Assembly: GCF_033095965.1 (NCBI RefSeq)
Contig: NZ_AP026801.1
Span: forward strand, 2,022,001 to 2,086,000
Source: Xylocopilactobacillus apis
GTDB taxonomy: Bacteria; Bacillota; Bacilli; Lactobacillales; Lactobacillaceae
Reading direction: 5' to 3'
DNA: 64,000 nucleotides
The position numbers were made by a program, and so were the translations under genes. Under the pieces are notes generated by a model, which was not told the DNA's origin, made no database searches, and worked only from the letters and a program-made list of their open reading frames with translations. Shown piece after piece: positions 1 to 8,100 of the stretch. Positions within the stretch are counted from its first letter, which is position 1, and each line of letters begins with the position of its first letter.

Positions 1-657
1 AATTTCAAAAAAGAAAACCTGCCCGTTGTAATCGCTCATTCCAATCTTCACTCTGGCTTTGCCACAATTATTAATTTCCAACAAGACAATCGAATTATGG
101 TTTTTTCCGGCTGTAACATGGAATCAACTCCAGAATACGAGCAGCAAATTCAAAACCAATTAGCTGAGTTTGATTTAATTCTTTTACAATGTGAAATTGC
201 CCCCAGTCTTAACTTTGCAGTTGCTAAATGGGGGCACGAGCACGGCAAAACTGTAATTCTTAATCCAGCTCCCGTTGATAAATTTGAAACTCGCATTTTA
301 CCTTATGTCGATTATCTCTTGCCTAATGAAACAGAAGCTGCTTTGATTTTAAAAGAAAATCAAAATCTAGATTTAAATAAAATTATTACAACTCAAGGCA
401 GCCTCGGTGCTTCTTACACAAAAGACAATAAACAATATCTGGTTCCTGCTCTTCATGGTCTTAACGTTGTCGATACGACCGGTGCCGGAGATGCTTTTGT
501 CGGAGGCTTCGTTTACGGGCTCGCCAATGATTATCCAATTTCAAAATGTGTCATGTGTGGTAATATTACTGGCGGTAAAAATACTGAAAGCCTTGGTGCA
601 ACAACCGGCATGATTGATCAAAAAACTTTAAACGAATTACTAAACTCTCAAGCTTAA
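1..657 (+). CDS. rbsK: Ribokinase-family (PfkB) sugar kinase, 3' part
   Basis: The frame is open from the first base of the window, so this is the C-terminal 218 residues of a gene that begins upstream; a full ribokinase is about 300 residues. The PfkB signature near the end, DTTGAGDAFVGGF, holds the catalytic Asp and the anion hole; NPAPVD and LLPNETEA match the ribokinase middle region. It would phosphorylate ribose or a related sugar with ATP in the cytoplasm. The stop codon sits in the loop of a terminator hairpin, and the HIT gene on the other strand ends 4 nt inside it. Family assignment is firm; the exact sugar is not shown. Confidence 0.85.
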   Translation, partial: NFKKENLPVVIAHSNLHSGFATIINFQQDNRIMVFSGCNMESTPEYEQQIQNQLAEFDLILLQCEIAPSLNFAVAKWGHEHGKTVILNPAPVDKFETRILPYVDYLLPNETEAALILKENQNLDLNKIITTQGSLGASYTKDNKQYLVPALHGLNVVDTTGAGDAFVGGFVYGLANDYPISKCVMCGNITGGKNTESLGATTGMIDQKTLNELLNSQA

Positions 658-670
658 CTGAGAGTTTTTT
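642..670 (+). terminator. Intrinsic terminator of the ribokinase gene
   Basis: A perfect 9-bp stem (AAACTCTCA / TGAGAGTTT) with an 8-nt loop is followed by a T run. The ribokinase stop codon lies in the loop. It may also limit antisense reading from the convergent HIT gene. Confidence 0.75.
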
Positions 671-1175
671 CTTGCTTTAAAACTTCATCGAGTGCTAAAT
701 TAAGCTGATTTTTCATCTCTGATAATTCATCATCATTGGGTTCATTATCTTCAGCATACATTATCTCTGGATTTAGCCACCACACTGGCCCCGAAGAAGC
801 TGGATTATTTCTTTCAACTTGCTTAAAAAAAGGCCAAACATCTGAATTTGAAAGTGATAGATCTCCTTTACGCCGCGCAAATAAATGCCAATGCAGATGA
901 GTGTCCCCATTGCCTAAAAGTTCATAATTAATTTTATCGGCATTAAAAGCTTTGCTGCAAGCCTCAGCAACTAATGACATCTCATTTAGAAACTCTAACT
1001 TTTGAGCTTTTGGCAAATGAAAAAGTTCGGTTTGATGTTCTTTAAACAAAAATAAAGTATAGCCTTTAAAATATTGGTGATCTCCAATCACTACATAACC
1101 CGTGTTTAGCTCCCGCACTAAATATTTATTCGTTCCTGATTTGATCTGATCGATGCGGTGACAAATTTCACACAT
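654..1175 (-). CDS. HIT-family hydrolase
   Basis: 173 residues. The histidine triad is HLHWHLF (H93, H95, H97), the nucleotide-binding and catalytic motif of HIT proteins, which cleave nucleoside phosphoramidates or dinucleoside polyphosphates. An N-terminal C2-x2-C5 pair, common in HIT proteins, may bind zinc together with a histidine. The C-terminal 60 residues run past the usual HIT core. It lies downstream of the toxin-antitoxin pair on the same strand, 11 nt from MazF, so co-transcription is possible. A second HIT protein is at 39.9 kb. Substrate unknown. Confidence 0.8.
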   Translation of the reverse strand: MCEICHRIDQIKSGTNKYLVRELNTGYVVIGDHQYFKGYTLFLFKEHQTELFHLPKAQKLEFLNEMSLVAEACSKAFNADKINYELLGNGDTHLHWHLFARRKGDLSLSNSDVWPFFKQVERNNPASSGPVWWLNPEIMYAEDNEPNDDELSEMKNQLNLALDEVLKQEKTLS

Positions 1176-1186
1176 TTACTGCTCCT

Positions 1187-1528
1187 TTAGAAAATATATT
1201 CAATTACTTCTTCAATTTGAGAAACATCATAGTCTGGCAGCTTTTCAATATACTGTAATTCCCTTTTTTGAAAATCTAACGACTTAAGCTGTGAAATTAT
1301 CACCTGTCCGGCAGTTTGAATTTCATCCGGCAGCAAATAACGGTTGGCCTGATCTTTAATCGTTGTCGTAATTGGACAAATAATTGCAAAAAGAGTCGTT
1401 CGATTAAATTCATAACGAGAAACAACTAATCCTGGTCTTCTTTTTTCAATTTCTTTGCCCGTAGAAGGGTCGAAATTAATCCACACAATGTCACCTTTTT
1501 CAGGAATATAATTTTTTTCTTCACTCAT
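1187..1528 (-). CDS. MazF/PemK-family endoribonuclease toxin
   Basis: 113 residues, the normal size for MazF. The N-terminal KGDIVWINFDPSTGKEIEKR and following RPGLVVS are the conserved beta-strand core with the catalytic Arg region; CPITTT follows as usual. The family cleaves mRNA at short sites. The start codon overlaps the stop of the upstream 76-aa gene by one base (TAATG), the antitoxin-toxin order expected of a MazEF pair with translational coupling. Cleavage specificity cannot be inferred. Confidence 0.85.
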   Translation of the reverse strand: MSEEKNYIPEKGDIVWINFDPSTGKEIEKRRPGLVVSRYEFNRTTLFAIICPITTTIKDQANRYLLPDEIQTAGQVIISQLKSLDFQKRELQYIEKLPDYDVSQIEEVIEYIF

Positions 1529-1758
1529 TACAATAACTCATTTCCTAAAGGATTAATTTCTTCCCACTCATCTGCTTCATAATACTCGCCATCATGAAGA
1601 TCCTTAAAAGGGTCTTTTAATTTTGGCTGTAAAACTATCGACCCATCCTCAAAATAAATTACCTTATATTCCTGATCTACTGGGGGTTGCTGTCCATTTA
1701 CTTTTGGTAATTCCACCATCACAGAGTTGCCATCAAGATATGATTTAGTTTTTAACAT
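1528..1758 (-). CDS. Probable MazE-like antitoxin
   Basis: 76 residues, first gene of the pair with the MazF-like toxin. The N-terminal half (short basic strand, GNSVMVELPK) resembles an AbrB/MazE swapped-hairpin DNA-binding fold; the C-terminal half is strongly acidic (DPFKDLHDGEYYEADEWEE), as in antitoxin tails that wrap the toxin. The identification rests mainly on position, size and charge pattern. The promoter would lie in 1759-1850, between this gene and the divergent acetyltransferase. Confidence 0.65.
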   Translation of the reverse strand: MLKTKSYLDGNSVMVELPKVNGQQPPVDQEYKVIYFEDGSIVLQPKLKDPFKDLHDGEYYEADEWEEINPLGNELL

Positions 1759-1859
1759 TTTTCCCGCTTTCTTCCATTATATGGATTAAGAATAAACTTT
1801 TACTCACGTTCTAATATAGTTCATAATATATTAAAACATTAAATTTTAGGAGTCTTATT

Positions 1860-2486
1860 TTGGGAAAAGAATTAGAAAATATGTTAAATGGCAAATTATA
1901 CCGGGCTGGAATTGATCCAATTGCTTGTGAACGTTCAGACCGGGCAAAAGTGCTTACTCGACAGTTTAATGAATCAACTGAGTTTGACCGTGAGTTTCAA
2001 ACTCAATTACTACAAAAACTTTTTAAATCCTACGGTGAGCACGCATATATCCGTCCGCCTTTTCACACCGATTATGGAGCTCACACCACAATTGGTGCTA
2101 ACTTCTATGCTAATTACGACTGTATTTTCTTAGATATCGCCCCCATCACGATTGGTGATAATGTCCTCTTGGGACCTCGAGTTGGACTCTATACCGCCGG
2201 TCACCCCCTTGATGCTGCAATTCGCAGCGAAGGTCTTGAATATGGATATCCAATTACAATCGGCAATGATGTTTGGATTGGTGGTAATACTGTCGTCAAT
2301 CCGGGTGTCGCGATTGGCAATAATGTAGTAATCGGATCAGGTTCGGTTGTGACCAAAAATATCCCTGATAACGTAATTGCAGTTGGTAATCCATGTCATG
2401 TGCTGCGTCCAATCACTGAAGATGATCGTGCTTACTGGCAAGCTCAAAAAGATCTTTACGAGGCAGAAAATGAATCCCAAGATTGA
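1860..2486 (+). CDS. Maltose/galactoside-type O-acetyltransferase (LbH family)
   Basis: 208 residues. Starts at TTG, set by a TAGGAG ribosome binding site 7 nt upstream; no ATG fits. An N-terminal Mac domain (LNGKLYRAGIDP) precedes left-handed beta-helix hexapeptide repeats (ITIGDNVLLGPRV, ITIGNDVWIGGNTVV, VAIGNNVVIGSGSVV). The catalytic His is in YTAGHPLD. It acetylates sugar hydroxyls with acetyl-CoA. The last 17 nt overlap the UvrA-like gene, so the two are co-expressed. Physiological sugar is unknown. Confidence 0.85.
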   Translation: MGKELENMLNGKLYRAGIDPIACERSDRAKVLTRQFNESTEFDREFQTQLLQKLFKSYGEHAYIRPPFHTDYGAHTTIGANFYANYDCIFLDIAPITIGDNVLLGPRVGLYTAGHPLDAAIRSEGLEYGYPITIGNDVWIGGNTVVNPGVAIGNNVVIGSGSVVTKNIPDNVIAVGNPCHVLRPITEDDRAYWQAQKDLYEAENESQD

Positions 2487-4986
2487 TCAAATTGAAGTCG
2501 TTGGTGCAAAGGTCAATAACTTAAAAGATATTGACGTCAATATTCCTTTAAACCAATTCGTTGCAATTTCTGGACTTTCTGGTTCGGGAAAAAGTTCCCT
2601 TGCAATGGGGATCTTATATAATGAAGGATCACGTCGTTATTTAGAAGCACTTTCAACGTATACCCGCAGAAGAATCGGTCAAAGCCGTCACTCTGATGTT
2701 GAATCGGTTAAACATATTCCTTCTGCTTTAGCTTTGCGGCAAAGACCGACTATTCCCTCCGAAAGATCAACGGTTGGTTCTTTAACTGAAGTGTTTAATC
2801 TAGTCCGTTTGATTTTTTCGCGTCTAGGTTCCGTTGTTTGTCCCAATGGTCATCGATTAAAACCAACCCTAAAAATTTCTCAAGCCATGGATGTCCAAGG
2901 TGATGAGATGGGTTTAATCGTTTGTCCTACCTGTAAGGTCAAATTCATGGCTAAAGGTGCTGAAGATTATGCCTTTAATTCTGCGGGTGCCTGTCCCGAA
3001 TGTCACGGGTTAGGTGTTGTTAGAACTTTAAATGAAGATTTACTAATCACCGACGAAAATCTTTCAATTAAAGATGGTGCGGTTGGTTCTTGGCACCTAC
3101 CAGGACGAAATTTCATGCCAACAGTTGCTGCTGCAATGGGTGTTAAAATTGATATTCCCTACAAAGACCTAAGCGCTAAAGAGAAAAATATCGTCATGCA
3201 TGGAGAAAGAAAACATCTTCCCGTAGATATCCCTAGTGCTAACGGCAGAGTGTTTCATATGGATAATGCCCTCTATGAAAGCGCTTATAATGCGGTCTAC
3301 GATTCATTAAAAACTTTAACAAATGAACGTTCCATTGCCAGAATTAATAAATTTTTTCACTTTTCAACCTGTCCAGTCTGTCATGGCTCTCGCCTAAATC
3401 CTGAACTCTTATCAACTCAAGCAGCAGGTCTTAATATTGCTCAAGTTGCCAACCTTGAATTAGCACAATTAAGAGATTGGGAAGATAAAGTAAAAAAAGA
3501 ACTGCCTGAAAACATGAAGAAATTGGCAAATAACCTTTTCACTGAATTTAATGATGATTTGAGTCCGCTTTTGGAATTGGGTCTTGATTACCTAAATTTA
3601 AACCGTAATGGAAATAGCTTATCCACCGGAGAACTTCAGCGAATTCAATTAGCAAGAACTCTTAGGACTGAAACCACCGGTGTCCTTTACGTCCTAGATG
3701 AGCCTTCAATTGGTTTACATCCAGACAACATTAGAGGTCTCTTAAATGTGTTTAAAGAATTAATCGCTCAAGGAAATTCTTTAGTTGTGGTTGATCATGA
3801 GGTGGATATCATAGCTGCAGCTGACTGGGTAATTGAGATTGGACCGGGATCAGGAGAAAACGGCGGACAAATTATTGCTGCTGGAACTCCAAAACAATTA
3901 ACAAATAATGCTCAGTCAAAAATCGGACCATTTATTTCAGGAACTGCAAATATCGTTGCCAAAAAGCATCCTGTTAAAAATCCGACCAATGAATTTACTA
4001 CTTTAAAAATTAACAACTATTATAATCTTCACCACGTTTCGATCAAAATTCCCAACGAACAAGTTACTGCCGTTACTGGATTTTCTGGTGCCGGCAAAAC
4101 CAGCCTCATTATCGATTCTTTGGTCCCAGCAATTAAAGCAAAAAAACAAAAACAGAAAATGCCTTCACAGATTGCCAATTTAACAACCAGTTTAAAAGAT
4201 GTTGTTAGCGTTGATGCTAGTCCAGTCGGCAAGAATACCCGCTCGACTGTTGCAACTTATACCAAAATCATGGATAATCTCCGCCAACTTTTTGCAAGGC
4301 TGCCTGAATCTAAAAAGCGCAAGTACACAATTAGTAATTTTTCTTATAATAATAAAGCTGGCGCTTGCCCGCAATGCGGAGGAGTCGGTACTATTAATCT
4401 TGATATCCAATTCTTAGCTGATATGCAGGAAATCTGCCCTACTTGTCACGGTGATCGCTTCAAACCAGAAATTCAAGCAATTAAATGGCATGGATATTCT
4501 ATTGTAGATTTATTAAATATGTCAGTTTATGAAGCTTTAAATGTGTTTAAAGAAATTCCAAATATTGAGCGGGAACTTCATTTACTACAACAAGTTGGTC
4601 TATCATATCTTCATCTTGGAGAAAGTACTCCCACTCTTTCAGGCGGTGAAGCTCAAAGATTAAAGTTAGTAAAGCATTTAAGTAAGAAGCAACGCGAAAC
4701 GTTATTCGTTTTTGATGAACCAACCATCGGTCTTCATCCGCTCGATGTTCAAACTCTACTGACAATCATTGACCGCCTGCGCTGCAATGGTGCCACAATT
4801 ATTATCATTACTCACGACTTAGATTTAATGATTAATGCTGATTATATGATTGACCTCGGTCCAAAAGGCGGAGATGACGGAGGGAAAATTGTTGCTTGCG
4901 GTAATCCGCTCGACTTAATTAAAAAACCAGAAAGTCTAACTACTAAATACCTTGCTCAGCATGCCAAAAAATTTAAGATTAAGTAA
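2470..4986 (+). CDS. UvrA-like ABC ATPase (short UvrA2-type)
   Basis: 838 residues from the ATG at 2470, which has GAGG just upstream; an in-frame ATG at 2377 lies wholly inside the acetyltransferase gene and is unlikely. Two ABC modules are seen: Walker A GLSGSGKSS and GFSGAGKTS, signatures LSTGELQR and LSGGEAQR, Walker B VLDEPSIGLHP and VFDEPTIGLHP. Paired CxxC zinc motifs (CPECHGLG, CPVCHGSR, CPQCGGVG, CPTCHGDR) are those of UvrA. It is about 100 residues shorter than housekeeping UvrA, matching the accessory UvrA2 class linked in other bacteria to tolerance of DNA-binding drugs. Housekeeping repair is therefore less likely than an accessory role. Confidence 0.85.
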   Translation: MNPKIDQIEVVGAKVNNLKDIDVNIPLNQFVAISGLSGSGKSSLAMGILYNEGSRRYLEALSTYTRRRIGQSRHSDVESVKHIPSALALRQRPTIPSERSTVGSLTEVFNLVRLIFSRLGSVVCPNGHRLKPTLKISQAMDVQGDEMGLIVCPTCKVKFMAKGAEDYAFNSAGACPECHGLGVVRTLNEDLLITDENLSIKDGAVGSWHLPGRNFMPTVAAAMGVKIDIPYKDLSAKEKNIVMHGERKHLPVDIPSANGRVFHMDNALYESAYNAVYDSLKTLTNERSIARINKFFHFSTCPVCHGSRLNPELLSTQAAGLNIAQVANLELAQLRDWEDKVKKELPENMKKLANNLFTEFNDDLSPLLELGLDYLNLNRNGNSLSTGELQRIQLARTLRTETTGVLYVLDEPSIGLHPDNIRGLLNVFKELIAQGNSLVVVDHEVDIIAAADWVIEIGPGSGENGGQIIAAGTPKQLTNNAQSKIGPFISGTANIVAKKHPVKNPTNEFTTLKINNYYNLHHVSIKIPNEQVTAVTGFSGAGKTSLIIDSLVPAIKAKKQKQKMPSQIANLTTSLKDVVSVDASPVGKNTRSTVATYTKIMDNLRQLFARLPESKKRKYTISNFSYNNKAGACPQCGGVGTINLDIQFLADMQEICPTCHGDRFKPEIQAIKWHGYSIVDLLNMSVYEALNVFKEIPNIERELHLLQQVGLSYLHLGESTPTLSGGEAQRLKLVKHLSKKQRETLFVFDEPTIGLHPLDVQTLLTIIDRLRCNGATIIIITHDLDLMINADYMIDLGPKGGDDGGKIVACGNPLDLIKKPESLTTKYLAQHAKKFKIK

Positions 4987-4990
4987 ATTC

Positions 4991-5012
4991 AAAAATTAGT
5001 TTTAATTTTTTA
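4991..5012 (+). terminator. Weak AT-only terminator candidate after the UvrA-like gene
   Basis: AAAAATTA / TAATTTTT stem with a 4-nt loop, then T-rich sequence. The stem has no G-C pair, so efficiency is doubtful. Confidence 0.35.
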
Positions 5013-5176
5013 TTTTTTGAACTTGATTTGGTTTACAATTAATTATAATTTATATTAGTGAATTGTCTTCTAAAAATTACCATAACTTAGTAAATAATGT
5101 TAATGGCAAATTAAAGCAATGCAAGGATTGTAAAGAGAAGATTTGATGTAATTTATTTATTAGAGGAGAAATATTA

Positions 5177-8100
5177 ATGATTTATATACCAAAGAGAAGA
5201 AGAAGGTTGCATGGTTTACCAAAAGTATTCTTATATTCCTCAACTTTATTATCAGTTGTCGGCAGTTACGCCGCACCAGCTGTTAATGTTTTTGCTGACA
5301 CGCAAGTGCCTGAGCAAAATAACAGTGAAAATAAAGATAACGGAAATTTATCTCAAAATACCGCAGCAAGTCAATCAGCAAAAAATATTACCGTAGATGA
5401 TAAAAACAAAACTCAAGTTGCTGCCAACAATCCTAAAACTCAAATAAAGCCACAGATACAACAAAATAAATCTGCCCAAAATAACAATAAACTACCAAAT
5501 TCAATTAAACCTAGAGGAAATATTAGCCCTCAGGGTGCTCATTCTTACTTTATCGAATTCGTTAACTTTCTTGATGGCAGTCACGTTGACACAAAACCCT
5601 TTTCAAGCGATTCTGGTCCTGGAAGTACTATTCTATCTAGTGATCTAAATTCAATTGTTCCAGCCGGTTACGCATTAAAAACCAATTTAGGCAATGTGAC
5701 ATTACCCGCTGAAGGAGGAACATTAAGAGTTCAGCTGAGAAAAACTGTTATGAAATTTCATTTTATCGGCAAAGATCTTAATGGAAATCCTCTAAAAGAC
5801 CGCAATGGCAATGATCTTACTATGGAGTTTGATAAAGAACTGGGACCTAACCAATCGCTAACTAATGCTGATATTCCAGGGATCTATAGCGGACGTTTTC
5901 GATTCCTTGGTGATACTGGTTTTACCTACAATGATACTGTTTCTGGTACTACTCAAATTCTTAAACTTCGAACTGAATACAAAAACATTCTTCAATTTAA
6001 ATTGATTGACAATACTTTAATTTCTACCCATGACATTTGGGGCTGGGATGATGATCCTGCACAAAATATCTTAAGTTTTATTCCGTCAGACTACGTAATA
6101 TTTGGCAGCAATCACGGTAATGTCACAATTAACTCCGTTGAAAATGCACCCCAAACTGTTTATATAACCAATAAAGTAACTAACAAAATTCATTATAGAA
6201 ATGCTGGTCAAGAAGTTGGGACTCAAAATCTTGAGGGCGGTAAAGGTAATACAATTAAGCAAACTGATCTCCAAATACCTAACGGATATGAATTAGATGG
6301 AACTTTTCCTTTTCTTCAATTCGGTGAAAACAACGCTGACAAATATATCAATGTAAAGCCTAAAAACGTAACTAACTACATTAAATTTGTTGATAGTGAC
6401 GATCCAAGTAAAAATTTTGGTTCACCTCAATCAGTTAGTGGGTTATTTGGTACACAGATTTCTAGTAGCTTAATTACTCTGCCAACAGGCTATGATCTGG
6501 ATGGTACTTTACCGAATTTTAACAATGACAATACGACTGACACTAATCCTCTTACAATCTACGTCAAAGAAAAAAATATTAAAAATTATCTGTCTTTTGA
6601 TTTTAATAACCGGATGATAGCTTCTAATGTTGAAGTTTCTGGTAAAGCTGGAACCAACATTAATGTTAATCCTCTCTTAAGCAGTCTTCCAAAAGATATT
6701 GGGCAAGTTCATGATTGGGAATTGATACAAAATGCTCCTGCTTTGTCATTTAACAAAACGGTTACTAGCCACGTTGTAAACATAACAAGAAAATTCGATA
6801 ATACGATAGAATTTTATTTTAACGGAAGTCCTATTCTTGATCAAAACGGGAGTCCTTCCACTCAAAGTATAACCGGCTATCCGAATAGTCCAATTACTAT
6901 TACACCCCCAACAGGTTATCAATTGCCTACTCCTAATCCTACTTTAAATATAGCAGCAACTGATGGGCACATTTTTCAAGTGACTCTTGAAAAAACACCA
7001 CTTTCAAATGTCAAAAACTATCTTAACTACGTAGATGAAGACAATAACGCAGTTGGAACACATAATAGTATTTTTGTTGAAGGTACTGCTGGAGACGCTA
7101 TCACTACCACAACATTAAGAAGTAAAATTCCTGATTCTCACTATGAATTAGATCTTTCCCAACCTCCCTTCTTTATAGGTGCGGATGGTTCTGCTCTAAC
7201 TGTTAAATTAAAGGGTAAGGAATCCAATTACGTTCTTAAATACAAAGATATTTCTGATAATTCAATCGTTAAAACTGTTAATCCTTTAGTGGGCCGTTAT
7301 GGTCGTCTTGTTGGTAATGCAATTACTGATAATATGCCTGCAGATTATTCTTTAAATGACCCTTCAGTTACTACGACTTTGAAGTTCTTAGGTAACAGTA
7401 CAATTGAAGTTGAGGTTAAAAAGAATACCCCGTTAAATATCAAAAACTATCTTAATTATGTTGACGAAGACAATAACGCTGTCGGAACACACAATAGTAT
7501 TTTTGTTGAAGGCGCTCTTGGCGACCCTATTACTACTGCAACTTTAACTAGTAAGATCCCTAACTCTAATTATGAATTAGATCCTTCTCAAGCTGCCTTA
7601 TTAATGGGAGCAGATGGTTCTTCTCTTAATGTTAAATTAATAGGTAAACCGAAAACTTATACTCTACAATATAAAGATATTTCTGATAATTCAGTCGTGA
7701 AAACTGTTAATCCTTTAACGGGCCGTTATGGTCGTCTTATTGGTAATGCAATTACTGATAATATGCCTGCAGATTATTCTTTAAATGACCCTTCAGTTAC
7801 TACGACTTTGAAGTTCTTAGGTAACAGTACAATTGAAGTTGAGGTTAAAAAGAATACCCCGTTAAATATCAAAAACTATCTTAATTATGTTGACGAAGAC
7901 AATAACGCTGTCGGAACACACAATAGTATTTTTGTTGAAGGCGCTCTTGGCGACCCTATTACTACTGCAACTTTAACTAGTAAGATCCCTAACTCTAACT
8001 ATGAATTAGATCCTTCTCAAGCTGCCTTATTAATGGGTGCAGACAATTCTGCCTTTAACATTAAATTAAGAGGTAAAGAGAAAAATTACGTTCTTAACTA

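Noticed and set aside
2377-2469. 31-residue N-terminal extension of the UvrA-like protein.
   Set aside because: It is read from inside the acetyltransferase frame, has no ribosome binding site and no family similarity; the family start fits ATG 2470.
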